From positions 45,206 through 109,205 of the forward strand of contig CAVQOB010000025.1 of assembly GCA_963714325.1 (NCBI GenBank): 64,000 nucleotides of DNA, in the 5' to 3' direction. Source of the DNA: CAVQOB01 sp963714325. GTDB taxonomy: Bacteria; Pseudomonadota; Alphaproteobacteria; Rhizobiales; Hyphomicrobiaceae. Below, in pieces: positions 9,016 through 17,835 of this stretch. Both the position numbers and the translations under genes were made by a program. The notes beneath the pieces were generated by a model. That model saw only the letters and a list, made by a program, of their open reading frames with translations. It made no database searches and was not told the DNA's origin. How positions within the stretch are numbered: position 1 is the stretch's first letter; the number at the start of each line of letters is the position of its first letter.

Positions 9016-10905
9016 TCATCGCAGGTACTTGTTGCTATGACTCTGGCAAGCCATGGCAGCCTGCGGTTCGACGTAGGTGAACTTGGCCATGTCCCAGGCG
9101 CCGGTCGGGCAGCGCTCGGCGCAAAGCCCGCAGTGCAGGCACAGATCCTCATCCTTGGCCATGATACGTCCGGTCTTCAAGGTGTTGGACACGTAGATGT
9201 CTTGCGTCAAGTTGGCGGCCGGCACGCGCAGCTCCATGCGCAGCGTCGCTTCATCGCCGTTGTCGGTGAAGTTGATGCAGTCGACCGGGCAGATATCCAT
9301 GCACGCATCGCATTCGATGCACAGCTTTTCCGTGAAGATCGTCTGCACATCGCAATTCAGACAGCGCTCGACCTCTTTCAGGGCCAGCTTATCGTCATAG
9401 CCAAGCTCGACCTCCATCTTGAGGTTCTTGGTCGCCGCCTTCACGTCAGCATGCGGCACGTGCGTGCGCTTGCCGGCATGATAGTCGTTGGAATACGACC
9501 ACTCGTGAATGCCCATCTTCTGGCTGACGAGATTGGTCCCAGGCGCCGGGCGCTCGTCCTTGAGCGAGCGGCCGTTGCAGAAGGCATCGATGGATATAGC
9601 CGCCTGATGGCCATGGGCCACCGCCCAGATGATGTTTTCCGGGCCCCAGGCGGCGTCACCACCGAAGAAGACTTTCGGATTGGTCGACTGGAACGTGGTG
9701 CGATCGACCGTCGGCATGTCCCACTCACCAAAGGCGATGCCGATATCGCGCTCGATCCAGGGGAAAGCATTGTCCTGGCCGATCGCCATCAAGACGTCGT
9801 CGCAGGCAAGCGTGACCGTCTCACCGGAAGCTTCGAGCTTTGGCCGGCCTTTGCCGTCAACGCCCTTCTCGACCATCTTGTCGAAGGTGACGCCCGTGAG
9901 CTTTCCATTCTCGACGACGAAGGCCTTCGGCGCATGGTTGTCGAGAATTGGAATGCCCTCGTGCAAGGCGTCTTTCACTTCCCAATCCGAAGCTTTCATC
10001 ACCTTGCGCGGCGATCGCACGGTCACGATGACGCTCTCGGCGCCAAGTCTGAGAGCGGTACGACAGCAGTCCATCGCCGTGTTGCCGCCACCAATGACCA
10101 CGACGCGTCGGCCGACTTTTTCCACGTGAGCAAAGGCGACCGACGTCAGCCAGTCGATGCCGATATGGATATTCTTGGCCGCTTCTTTCCGGCCGGGGAC
10201 GTTGAGGTCCTTGCCCTTCGGCGCGCCCGTGCCAATGAACACGGCATCGAAACCTTCGCCGAGTAGCGACTTGAGGCTTTTCACGTCGTGACCGAAACGT
10301 TTTTCGACCCCGAAGCCCAGGATGCGATCGACCTCCTCGTCGAGCACGTTGGCCGGCAAGCGGAATGACGGAATATTCGTCCGCATCAATCCGCCACCCA
10401 TGGGATCTTTCTCGATCAGCGTGACGCTGTAGCCGAGCGGCATGAGGTCTCGCGCAACCGTCAGTGACGCCGGACCAGCACCCAGCAACGCGATGCGCTT
10501 GCCGTTTTTCTTCGGCGGGATAAGCGGCATCAATCCGTCGACGTCGCCCTTGTAGTCGGCTGCCACCCGCTTCAGGCGACAGATCGCAACCGGCTCCGCA
10601 TTCTTGCGCGAGGGATCTTTGGCGGTGCCTTCGTCGCTGGTCTGAATGCGGCCGCGGCGGCAGGCCGGTTCGCACGGGCGATCGCAGACGCGTCCAAGGA
10701 TACCGGGAAAGACGTTGCTTTCCCAATTCAACATATAGGCCGCTGCGTAGTGGCCCTGCGCGATCAACCGAATGTATTCCGGTACAGGCGTATGCGTGGG
10801 GCAGGCCCACTGGCAGTCGACCACCTTATGAAAGTACTTCGGATTGTTGATGTCCGTCGGCGCCATCCGGCCCCGGCTTTTGGCCGCGATATCCCGCGCT
10901 TGCAT
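9016..10905 (-). CDS. GltD-like FAD/NAD(P)H oxidoreductase with Fe-S clusters, probable KorAB partner
   Basis: The 629-residue reading starts at ATG 10905 (AGAGGCGAA just upstream); ATG 10866 is an alternative. The N-terminus has the GltD/dihydropyrimidine-dehydrogenase cluster Cys: DCQWACPTHTPVPEY and RVCDRPCEPACRRGR. The middle has the FAD motif LLGAGPASLTVARDLMPLG and the NAD(P)H motif VVVIGGGNTAMDCCRTALRL. The C-terminus carries two ferredoxin-type 4Fe-4S motifs, CIECDACMDICPVDC and CLHCGLCAERCPTG. It would move electrons between NAD(P)H and ferredoxin or KorAB. The gene is the first of an apparent operon with korA, Uma2 and korB, and is divergent from phoX. The 252-base gap to phoX should hold both promoters. 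Confidence 0.88.
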   Translation of the reverse strand: MQARDIAAKSRGRMAPTDINNPKYFHKVVDCQWACPTHTPVPEYIRLIAQGHYAAAYMLNWESNVFPGILGRVCDRPCEPACRRGRIQTSDEGTAKDPSRKNAEPVAICRLKRVAADYKGDVDGLMPLIPPKKNGKRIALLGAGPASLTVARDLMPLGYSVTLIEKDPMGGGLMRTNIPSFRLPANVLDEEVDRILGFGVEKRFGHDVKSLKSLLGEGFDAVFIGTGAPKGKDLNVPGRKEAAKNIHIGIDWLTSVAFAHVEKVGRRVVVIGGGNTAMDCCRTALRLGAESVIVTVRSPRKVMKASDWEVKDALHEGIPILDNHAPKAFVVENGKLTGVTFDKMVEKGVDGKGRPKLEASGETVTLACDDVLMAIGQDNAFPWIERDIGIAFGEWDMPTVDRTTFQSTNPKVFFGGDAAWGPENIIWAVAHGHQAAISIDAFCNGRSLKDERPAPGTNLVSQKMGIHEWSYSNDYHAGKRTHVPHADVKAATKNLKMEVELGYDDKLALKEVERCLNCDVQTIFTEKLCIECDACMDICPVDCINFTDNGDEATLRMELRVPAANLTQDIYVSNTLKTGRIMAKDEDLCLHCGLCAERCPTGAWDMAKFTYVEPQAAMACQSHSNKYLR

Positions 10906-11157
10906 TTCGCCTCTAATCGTTGTCGCCCATCCCCGCCGGGACCATAGCCGATGTCGGCCCAAAGTCCAAAGTCGGCTCAAGATCAGACCGCTATTTCTGG
11001 GCCTTGGCAAGAGTTCCGTCCACCTATCCCCGGTGATGTTGCAAAACCACCATGACCGGCGGTCGGCGGTGTTGCTCGCAGCCGCAAAAACGAATTTTCT
11101 CGCATCCGCGCTTGAACGGAGAATAGGGTTAGTCTGGCCGCAGCCAGGGAGTGAAGC

Positions 11158-13155
11158 GTGAGCCATCACAACGATGCATACGTTGATTTCGAGGCGCTCG
11201 AGGACGAAAGCTGCAATCCGAGCGACAATCCAACACTGGAAGCCGTGGTCAACGCGCGACTGAGCCGGCGCGGCGTGATGACCGGTGCCTTGGCCCTATT
11301 CACAGGATCGTCGCTGCCAGACGGCCGGTCCGGCGGATCGGCAAATGCCCAAGCCGTTAGCGAAGCGGTCAATACCACGCCCTCGTTTGCCTTCAAGGAA
11401 GTGAGCGCGCTCGTCGACGAGAAACATTTTGTGGCCGAGGGTCACGATGCCGATATATTGATCCGTTGGGGCGATCCGGTGCTGGCCGGTGCCCCGCCGT
11501 TCGACCCCATGCGCCAGACGGCGGCGACGCAAGCCGGCCAGTTCGGCTTCAACAATGATTTTCTTGGCTATTTTCCGGTTCCTGGCGCTGCGATCCCATC
11601 GCAACACGGCCTGCTGGTCGTCAATCACGAGTATACGTCCACCGAATTGATGCTGCCCGGATTGACCCGTGGCAACCGCCGCAAGGTCAATCCCGACGAC
11701 ATGACGGCAGAGCGCAACGCCATTGAGATGATGGCGCACGGCGGTTCGGTGATCGAAGTTCGGCGTGGCGGGAATGGCAAGTGGTCGGTCGTCGCCGGAT
11801 CAAAGTTTGCGCGCCGCATCACCGCCGAAACGCCGATGGATATCACCGGGCCGGCTGCCGGCTCCGAACGCATGCGAACGTCTGCCGATCCGAGTGGCAA
11901 AAGGGTGCTCGGCATGTTCAACAACTGCGCCGGAGGCGTGACGCCGTGGGGGACTTGGCTCACCTGCGAGGAAAATATCAACAACTACTTCATGGGGACA
12001 TTGCCGGACGACCACAAGGAGGCCAAGGCGCACAAGCGCATGGGGATCCCGGGCGGCCGCTATCTCTGGGGCAATCAGCACACTCGGTTTGTGGTCACCA
12101 AAGAACCCAATGAAGCCAATCGCTTCGGTTGGATCGTTGAAATCGACCCGTTCGATCCAACATCGATTCCCAAGAAGCGCACCGCCCTCGGCCGCTTCAA
12201 GCACGAAGGCGCGGCCGGCATCATCAATCGTGATGGCCGCTACGTCGTCTATTCCGGCGATGACCAGCGCTTCGACTATGTCTACCGCTTTGTAACCGAG
12301 GCGCGTGTCGATATCGCCAATCCCACGGCCAACCGCGATATTCTGGACCGGGGAACACTTTCGGTCGCGCGCTACAATGCGGATGGGTCGATCGTCTGGC
12401 TGCCGCTGGTGTTCGGCACGGGGCCACTGACCCAAGCGAATGGCTTCCAGTCGCAGGCGGACGTGCTGATCGAGGCGCGGCGTGCCGGCGATCTGTTGGG
12501 CGCGACCAAAATGGATCGCCCCGAAGACATCGAAGCCAACCCGAAGTCCGGCAAAGTCTACGTCCTGCTGACCAAGAACGAGCTTCGCAAGGCTGGCGAC
12601 GAGAACCCGGCCAATCCCTGGGCCGACAATCGTGGCGGTCACATCGTCGAGATGACGCCGCCGGATGGCGATCACGCCGCCGATACGTTCCGCTGGGAGA
12701 TATTGGTGCGCTGCGGCGATCCGGCCAAGGCCAACGTTGGCCAGACCTTCAATCCGGCCACATCGAAAGACGGCTGGTTCGCCAATCCCGACAACGTCGC
12801 TTTCGACCACCTGGGTCGCCTCTGGATCTCCACCGACGGCAACAGTGACACCTTCTCGGGCCGCAACGACGGCCTCTGGGCCATGGAGACGGAAGGCAAA
12901 GCGCGCGGCACCTCGAAACTGTTCTATCGCTGCCCGGTCGGCGCTGAATTGTGCGGGCCCTGTTTTACACCCGATGGCGAAACGCTGTTCGTCGCCGTCC
13001 AGCATCCCGCTGAAGACGGCGACGAATGGCGCGCCTTCAACCGGTTTTCTTCCTTCGAGGATCCATCGACCCGCTGGCCGGATTTTAAGTCGGACATGCC
13101 GCCACGGCCGAGTGTCGTCGCGATCACGCGGCAAGGCGGCGGTCGCATTGCCTGA
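11158..13155 (+). CDS. PhoX-family (DUF839) phosphatase, Tat-exported
   Basis: A 665-residue protein whose start is GTG 11158, preceded by GGGAGTGAAGC. Residues 37-38 are the twin arginines in SRRGVMTGALAL, followed by a hydrophobic stretch, so it should be exported folded by Tat. The body shows PhoX/DUF839 features: LLVVNHEYTS, a FNNCAGGVTPWGTWLTCEEN segment (metal-binding Glu and Cys region), GRFKHEGAAGIINRDGRYV, DRPEDIEANPKSGKVYVLLT and PDNVAFDHLGRLWISTDGN. PhoX enzymes are Ca/Fe-dependent periplasmic phosphatases that hydrolyse phosphomonoesters. It is monocistronic and is followed by a strong terminator. No Pho box could be assigned with confidence. Confidence 0.93.
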   Translation: MSHHNDAYVDFEALEDESCNPSDNPTLEAVVNARLSRRGVMTGALALFTGSSLPDGRSGGSANAQAVSEAVNTTPSFAFKEVSALVDEKHFVAEGHDADILIRWGDPVLAGAPPFDPMRQTAATQAGQFGFNNDFLGYFPVPGAAIPSQHGLLVVNHEYTSTELMLPGLTRGNRRKVNPDDMTAERNAIEMMAHGGSVIEVRRGGNGKWSVVAGSKFARRITAETPMDITGPAAGSERMRTSADPSGKRVLGMFNNCAGGVTPWGTWLTCEENINNYFMGTLPDDHKEAKAHKRMGIPGGRYLWGNQHTRFVVTKEPNEANRFGWIVEIDPFDPTSIPKKRTALGRFKHEGAAGIINRDGRYVVYSGDDQRFDYVYRFVTEARVDIANPTANRDILDRGTLSVARYNADGSIVWLPLVFGTGPLTQANGFQSQADVLIEARRAGDLLGATKMDRPEDIEANPKSGKVYVLLTKNELRKAGDENPANPWADNRGGHIVEMTPPDGDHAADTFRWEILVRCGDPAKANVGQTFNPATSKDGWFANPDNVAFDHLGRLWISTDGNSDTFSGRNDGLWAMETEGKARGTSKLFYRCPVGAELCGPCFTPDGETLFVAVQHPAEDGDEWRAFNRFSSFEDPSTRWPDFKSDMPPRPSVVAITRQGGGRIA

Positions 13156-13177
13156 TCGTCTGGCCTCGCCATAACAC

Positions 13178-13212
13178 AAAAATCCAACACGGATCGGCGT
13201 GTTGGATTTTTT
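13178..13212 (+). terminator. rho-independent terminator after phoX
   Basis: A perfect inverted repeat AAAAATCCAACAC / GTGTTGGATTTTT with an 8-base loop, followed by a T-run, 22 bases after the phoX stop. The A-run on the other side means it can also terminate the convergent MarR gene. Confidence 0.9.
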
Positions 13213-13250
13213 GAAGATCGATCGAAATCAGATCGTGTGATGCCCAGCCG

Positions 13251-13721
13251 TCAGGATTTGCCGCTGGCCTGCGGTGCCATCTTGCTGACCGCCTCGACGA
13301 TGATTTCCAGATCATCGAGGAACTGGTCGCGCTGTTTCGGCGAGAGAGCCTCCAGAATGCGCTCATCCACCCGGCGCGATACAGGCTCAGCCTGCTTCAC
13401 CAGTTTGCGGCCTTCTTCCGTCAGTTTGACGGCATAGGCCCGCGCATCTTCCTTTGTCCGGCGGCGCTGCAGCAGACCCTTCTTGAGCATGCGGCGGACG
13501 ATGTCGGCGAGCGTCGACCGGTCAATGCCGGTGCGTTCGACGAGGCCGGTTTGGCTGAGGCCTTCATTGCCAGCAACCGTCACCAGCACGGCGTACTGAC
13601 GAGGGGTGAGATCGCCGTCTTTCATTTCGCCATGAAAAATATCACCCGCACACTGACCGGCGCGGTGGAGCATGTGGATAGGGGACCGCGATAGCCGATC
13701 CGATTTTTCTTCTCGTTTCAT
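13251..13721 (-). CDS. MarR-family transcriptional regulator
   Basis: A 156-residue protein starting at ATG 13721. It shows the MarR winged helix-turn-helix: LTPRQYAVLVTVAGNEGLSQ, recognition region TGIDRSTLADIVRRMLKKGLL, and the wing RRRTKEDARAYAVKLTEEGR. The flanking dimerisation helices are at residues 17-35 and about 115-145. Such regulators bind palindromes and respond to phenolic or lipophilic ligands. Two inverted repeats in the AT-rich region upstream of its start are candidate autoregulatory operators. Its target genes cannot be determined here; the neighbours (phoX, IspZ) face other transcription units. Confidence 0.9.
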   Translation of the reverse strand: MKREEKSDRLSRSPIHMLHRAGQCAGDIFHGEMKDGDLTPRQYAVLVTVAGNEGLSQTGLVERTGIDRSTLADIVRRMLKKGLLQRRRTKEDARAYAVKLTEEGRKLVKQAEPVSRRVDERILEALSPKQRDQFLDDLEIIVEAVSKMAPQASGKS

Positions 13722-13802
13722 TTCTTGCCCATAAGTTATGGCGGAGTGGTGGTTGCGATTCGTGCCCCGGCCGAACCAACGCTCTCTGCCTGCTTATCTC
13801 AA

Positions 13803-13880
13803 AGTGGAGAAACTCCACTCGTAGAAAGACTAAAAAGACAATTTGCGACGATAGTCCAGTCAATATTATATACTTTGACT
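13803..13880 (-). promoter_or_regulatory. candidate MarR operator and promoter region
   Basis: Two palindromes lie upstream of the MarR start: AGTGGAG-AAA-CTCCACT (13803-13819) and AGTCAA-N11-TTGACT (13858-13880). The latter spans the AT-rich TATTATATAC. MarR proteins commonly bind such repeats near their own promoter. Which of the two is the operator is inference only. Confidence 0.45.
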
Positions 13881-13943
13881 ACAGAGGCTTTTTCCAAAAT
13901 GAAGAGATGTGCCGTTTTGAGAAGATGCTGACGAAAACCGCAA

Positions 13944-14549
13944 CTAGACGTTTTGCTCAAACTCCGGTTTCGCGCCATGCGACTTGATCAGACCGATTTG
14001 CGCGGCGGCAAAGCACAAGGTGAGCGGCAATAGGCCGAACGCTTTGAAGTTGACCCAGGCGCTTTCGGACATGTTCCGCCAAACGACTTCGTTGAGTGCG
14101 GCGACAAAAACGAAAAACGCGATCCACCGTATCGTCAACTTGCGCCAACCGAGCGGCGTCAGGTGCATCGCCTCGCCGAGCATCATCTTGATGAACAGCC
14201 GCCCGGTCATCAGGCCAAACCCGAGCACGCCAGCGAACAGCAGATTGACCATCGTTGGCTTCATTTTGATGAAGCGAGGGTCATCGAGCAGAAATGTCAG
14301 TCCGCCAAAGAAGCAGACCAGAACAGCCGTGATGATCGGCATGACGCCGACATGGCCAAGCAGCAACTTGGAAGCGATCACCGAAAGCACGGATCCCACC
14401 ATGAGTGCGCCCGTGGCGGCATAGATCCCATACATCGCATAGACGACGACGAAAACCAGCAGCGGGCCGAGTTCGATGACGAGCTTCAACCCCGACTTCG
14501 GCGCGTCTTCGGGGTCCGTTGGGCGCTCGGAGCGGAGCTGATCCGTCAT
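13944..14549 (-). CDS. septation protein A / YciB (IspZ) family membrane protein, copy 1
   Basis: A 201-residue polytopic protein from ATG 14549. It has about five to six hydrophobic helices and the IspZ pattern: LVIELGPLLVFVVVYAMYGI, then LDDPRFIKMKPTMVNLLFAGVLGFGL, HLTPLGWRKLTIRWIAFFVFVAALNEVVWRN and VNFKAFGLLPLTLCFA. YciB-type proteins act in cell envelope and division integrity. The gene lies 86 bases downstream of a second paralogue on the same strand. Within an ftsY-IspZ-IspZ order, one copy probably has the standard role; which one is unclear. Confidence 0.9.
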   Translation of the reverse strand: MTDQLRSERPTDPEDAPKSGLKLVIELGPLLVFVVVYAMYGIYAATGALMVGSVLSVIASKLLLGHVGVMPIITAVLVCFFGGLTFLLDDPRFIKMKPTMVNLLFAGVLGFGLMTGRLFIKMMLGEAMHLTPLGWRKLTIRWIAFFVFVAALNEVVWRNMSESAWVNFKAFGLLPLTLCFAAAQIGLIKSHGAKPEFEQNV

Positions 14550-14635
14550 GAATCGTCGATCCTCAAGTCGGGTGCGTGGGCGACGTAAAGCCGGCCATGA
14601 AACAGGGCAATCCCAGGGGCTTGGAGAAGAACGGA

Positions 14636-15259
14636 TCAACCCTGACTGGGATCGGGCAGGCGGTACTTCTGCAGCAATCGGATCTGCCAATACAAATAGA
14701 GCCCAGTGACCGGCATGACAACGAACAGCTTGAACAGGATCCAGATATCGACGCCGGTGATCACCCGCTTGAAAGCGGAGATGTGGACATGCAATGCGCC
14801 AATCCGCACGATTTCATTGGCGATCGCCGTGATGAGAAAGAACACGGCGAGATTACGCGTCAAATGATACCAGCCTTCGGGCGTGTAGTGGAACGTCTTG
14901 CCGAAGATGAAGTGAAAGAAGTTCTTTCCCGACTTCAACCCGAACCAAAGCAAGACGGCCACCAGCAGGTTGAACAGAGTCACTTTGATCTGCACCCACA
15001 TCGGATTGCCGGTCACGATTGTCAGATAGCCGAAGGTAATCGTCACGGCGCCTGCTATAAATGGCATGATCGGCGGGCGGCCGAGCACCATGAAGGTGAC
15101 GATCAGCGACAGGAATGTCGACCCGATCAAGGCCCAGGTCCCCACCTGGATGCCCCAGATGCCATTGACCAGAAACATCAGGAACAGCGGGCCCATCTCA
15201 CCGAGAATATTGACCGATTGTTCCAGGTTGAATGGATAAATCTGCTGCCGCAAGCTCAT
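14636..15259 (-). CDS. septation protein A / YciB (IspZ) family membrane protein, copy 2
   Basis: A 207-residue paralogue of the downstream gene, read from ATG 15259; longer in-frame starts up to 15475 run back over ftsY and are unlikely. Shared features are the first-helix ILGEMGPLFLMFLVNGIWG, GNPMWVQIKVTLFNLLVAVLLW, FHYTPEGWYHLTRNLAVFFLITAIANEIVR and the Ile-rich last helices. It differs from copy 1 at the N-terminus and in the loop that follows the GNPMW/DDPRF segment. The two sequences are clearly diverged, so the duplication is not recent. The gene lies 73 bases after ftsY in the same direction. Confidence 0.88.
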   Translation of the reverse strand: MSLRQQIYPFNLEQSVNILGEMGPLFLMFLVNGIWGIQVGTWALIGSTFLSLIVTFMVLGRPPIMPFIAGAVTITFGYLTIVTGNPMWVQIKVTLFNLLVAVLLWFGLKSGKNFFHFIFGKTFHYTPEGWYHLTRNLAVFFLITAIANEIVRIGALHVHISAFKRVITGVDIWILFKLFVVMPVTGLYLYWQIRLLQKYRLPDPSQG

Positions 15260-15332
15260 GTCGCGCCATGGACCTTCATGTCTGCTAGGCGCGCGCAGTG
15301 ACCCTGCCGCTCCCCCCACCCGAACCACCAAT

Positions 15333-16409
15333 TTAACCCATTGCGATCGCGCGTGCAAACCCTGCCGCATCGAATGGCTGTAGGTCGTCGATCCCCTCGC
15401 CGACCCCGATGGCGTGCACAGGAAGCTGAAATTTCGCCGAAATTGCGACCAAGATGCCGCCGCGCGCCGTTCCATCGAGTTTTGTCATGATGAGACCGGT
15501 TACGCCGGCCTTGTCCTTGAAGACTTCGACCTGATTGAGTGCGTTTTGGCCGGTTGTCGCATCAAGAACCAGCAGAACGTGGTGGGGGGCGGATGGATCG
15601 ACTTTGCGGATAACACGGACGACCTTCTCCAGTTCCTCCATCAGTACGTGCTTGTTCTGCAGCCGCCCGGCCGTATCCATCAGGATGACGTCGGTGCCAT
15701 CGGCCTTGGCAGCCGTCAGGGCGTCAAAGGCGAGGCCGGCCGAATCAGCGCCGACCTGGCGGGCGATGACCGGCGCGCCGGTACGCTCGCCCCAGATCTT
15801 CAATTGCTCGATCGCCGCCGCGCGAAACGTATCGCCGGCCACCATCATGACGCGGCGGCCTTCGGCGCCAAATTGGGCGGCAAGCTTGCCGATCGTCGTG
15901 GTTTTGCCAGTCCCATTGACGCCGACCACGAGAATGACCTCGGGCTTGTGTCGGGCGTCGAGGACCAACGGCCTGGCAACGGGCGTGAGCACGCGCTCAA
16001 CCTCCGCTGCCAAGACGGCGCGGACCTCCTCCGGTTCGATATCCTTGCCGAAGCGATTCTTGGCGAGCGTACCGGTGATCCGGGACGCCGTTTCAACGCC
16101 AAGATCGGCTTGCAGCAGCAGATCCTCGAGTTCCTCGATCGTATCGGCATCGAGCTTGCGCTTGGTGAAGACACTGGTGATGCCCTCGCTGAGCTTGGCC
16201 GACGTCTTGGTCAACCCAGCCTTGAGCCGCTGGAACCACCCGGTTTTGCCGGCGGGCGTCGTGTCGTCCGGCGACTCCACCACCGATTGCGGCGTTGTAT
16301 CCAGCTCCTTTCCGTCGACGGGCGCCGGCGCCGCTTCTGCCGGTGCGTCCGCTTTGCCGCCGAACAATCGGCCAAGCAGCCCGCGCGGTTTCTCAGTCTC
16401 TTTGCTCAC
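15333..16409 (-). CDS. ftsY: signal recognition particle receptor FtsY
   Basis: A 358-residue GTPase. The N-terminal 60 residues are an acidic and Pro/Ala-rich A domain, shorter than in E. coli, as usual in alphaproteobacteria. The NG domain follows: P-loop GVNGTGKTT at about 163-171, a DTAGR motif (LMDTAGRLQNKH), the specificity element TKLDGTARGG, and a C-terminal GVGEGIDDLQPFD. FtsY docks SRP-ribosome complexes at the membrane for co-translational insertion. The start overlaps the mtaB stop by 4 bases (16406-16409), so the two are translationally coupled, a common order in this group. Confidence 0.97.
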   Translation of the reverse strand: MSKETEKPRGLLGRLFGGKADAPAEAAPAPVDGKELDTTPQSVVESPDDTTPAGKTGWFQRLKAGLTKTSAKLSEGITSVFTKRKLDADTIEELEDLLLQADLGVETASRITGTLAKNRFGKDIEPEEVRAVLAAEVERVLTPVARPLVLDARHKPEVILVVGVNGTGKTTTIGKLAAQFGAEGRRVMMVAGDTFRAAAIEQLKIWGERTGAPVIARQVGADSAGLAFDALTAAKADGTDVILMDTAGRLQNKHVLMEELEKVVRVIRKVDPSAPHHVLLVLDATTGQNALNQVEVFKDKAGVTGLIMTKLDGTARGGILVAISAKFQLPVHAIGVGEGIDDLQPFDAAGFARAIAMG

Positions 16410-17755
16410 GTCAGCGCCTCACTCACTAAGTGATGTCCTTGCCGGCCGGTGACGCGAGCCTTGATCAATTGACCAGCCGGGCGGTCCATCGCGACTTCAG
16501 AAAAATCAGCCGTCCGGCCACGGCCGCCACGCTCCATCAACACCTCGACGGACGCGCCGATTTGCCCGTCGAGGTGTGCTGCCAGCCGGCTGTTGCCGAG
16601 TTCCCGTAACTGGCTTGCACGCGCTTTGATCACGGCTGCCGCGACGTGCGGCATGCGTGCCGCTGGCGTGCCCGCGCGCGGCGAATAGGGGAACACATGC
16701 AGGTACGTCAGGCCGCAGGCTTCGACGATATCGAGTGTCTGCGCGAACATGGAGTCGGTTTCGGTCGGGAATCCAGCAATCAGATCGGCACCGAACACGA
16801 TCTCTGGTCGCAAGCGCCGGGCCTCCGCCGCAAAGCGGATGGCATCGGCCCGCAAATGCCGCCGTTTCATCCGCTTCAGGATCAAGTCGTCGCCGGCTTG
16901 CAGCGATAGATGCAGATGTGGCATCAGGCGTGGCTCGTCAGCGATCGCGCGGATCAGGTCCTCGTCCGCCTCGACCTGATCAATCGATGATAACCTGAGT
17001 TGTTTGAGTTCAGGCACGGCCTTCAAGATCTGTCGAACCAGGCGGCCGAGCGTCGCGTTGCCGGGTAAATCCAGGCCATAGGACGTCAAGTCGACCCCCG
17101 TCAGCACGACTTCCTTGGTTCCGGTCTCGACCAACGGCCGGATCGCATCGACCACGGCTCCGGCTGGGACCGAACGCGATGGGCCGCGCCCATAGGGAAT
17201 GATGCAGAACGTGCAGCGATGGTCACAGCCATTTTGGACCTGCACGAACCCGCGCGTCCGTGCGTCGACCGCCGGCAGCATGTGATACGCGGTTTCGCGG
17301 ATCGACATGATATCGTTGACCCGCACGCGTTCGGTGCTGCGCGTTGCCAACGCATAAAACGTCTCCGCCTGCATTTTCTCTGGATTGCCGATGACGTGAT
17401 CGACATCGGTCATGGCGGCGAAGCGTTCGGGCTCGATCTGAGCCGCGCACCCCGTGACGATGATCCGCGCGCCCGGACGCTCGCGCCGCAGCCGCCGGAT
17501 GCTCTGTTCGGCCTTGCGGACGGCTTCGGCAGTGACGGCACAGGTATTGACGATGACGCAATCCTCAAGCCCGGCCGCCTCGGCGTGTTGGCGCATGACA
17601 TCGGATTCATAGGCATTGAGGCGGCATCCGAGCGTCACGACCGTCGGCGTGGGGCGCCCGGGATCTCGGCTCGTAGCACGCGCCAAGCCCGGCTCGCTTG
17701 CATCGCGCGCAGGGGCGGGCGCAATGGCGCCGTGCTCGAAGATGATATTGGACAT
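16406..17755 (-). CDS. mtaB: tRNA t6A37 methylthiotransferase
   Basis: A 449-residue radical-SAM enzyme. The N-terminal UPF0004 domain holds Cys44 (TLGCRLNAYE), Cys72 (NTCAVTAEAV) and Cys103 (TGCAAQIEPE). The radical-SAM CxxxCxxC is Cys177, Cys181, Cys184 in NGCDHRCTFCIIPYGRGPSRS-type sequence. A C-terminal TRAM domain is suggested by GASVEVLMERGGRGRT. MtaB adds a methylthio group at C2 of N6-threonylcarbamoyladenosine 37 in ANN-decoding tRNAs. GCRLNAYE distinguishes it from MiaB (which has GCQMN). It is upstream of and overlaps ftsY, and it is divergent from xerD with an 80-base gap. Confidence 0.95.
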   Translation of the reverse strand: MSNIIFEHGAIAPAPARDASEPGLARATSRDPGRPTPTVVTLGCRLNAYESDVMRQHAEAAGLEDCVIVNTCAVTAEAVRKAEQSIRRLRRERPGARIIVTGCAAQIEPERFAAMTDVDHVIGNPEKMQAETFYALATRSTERVRVNDIMSIRETAYHMLPAVDARTRGFVQVQNGCDHRCTFCIIPYGRGPSRSVPAGAVVDAIRPLVETGTKEVVLTGVDLTSYGLDLPGNATLGRLVRQILKAVPELKQLRLSSIDQVEADEDLIRAIADEPRLMPHLHLSLQAGDDLILKRMKRRHLRADAIRFAAEARRLRPEIVFGADLIAGFPTETDSMFAQTLDIVEACGLTYLHVFPYSPRAGTPAARMPHVAAAVIKARASQLRELGNSRLAAHLDGQIGASVEVLMERGGRGRTADFSEVAMDRPAGQLIKARVTGRQGHHLVSEALT

Positions 17756-17835
17756 GCCCGATCAGATAGCGAGCCGGGCGGCAAAATACCAGCCTTTCTC
17801 TTGTCTTGCAGCCTGCGACTCTGCGACAAGGCGTC

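Noticed and set aside
8851..10266. 471-codon plus-strand open frame opposite korA and the GltD-like gene
   Set aside because: Antisense shadow of two well-recognised genes; no motifs.
11800..13179. 459-codon minus-strand open frame opposite phoX
   Set aside because: It is antisense to a convincing PhoX protein and is long only because of high GC. Its translation lacks any domain.
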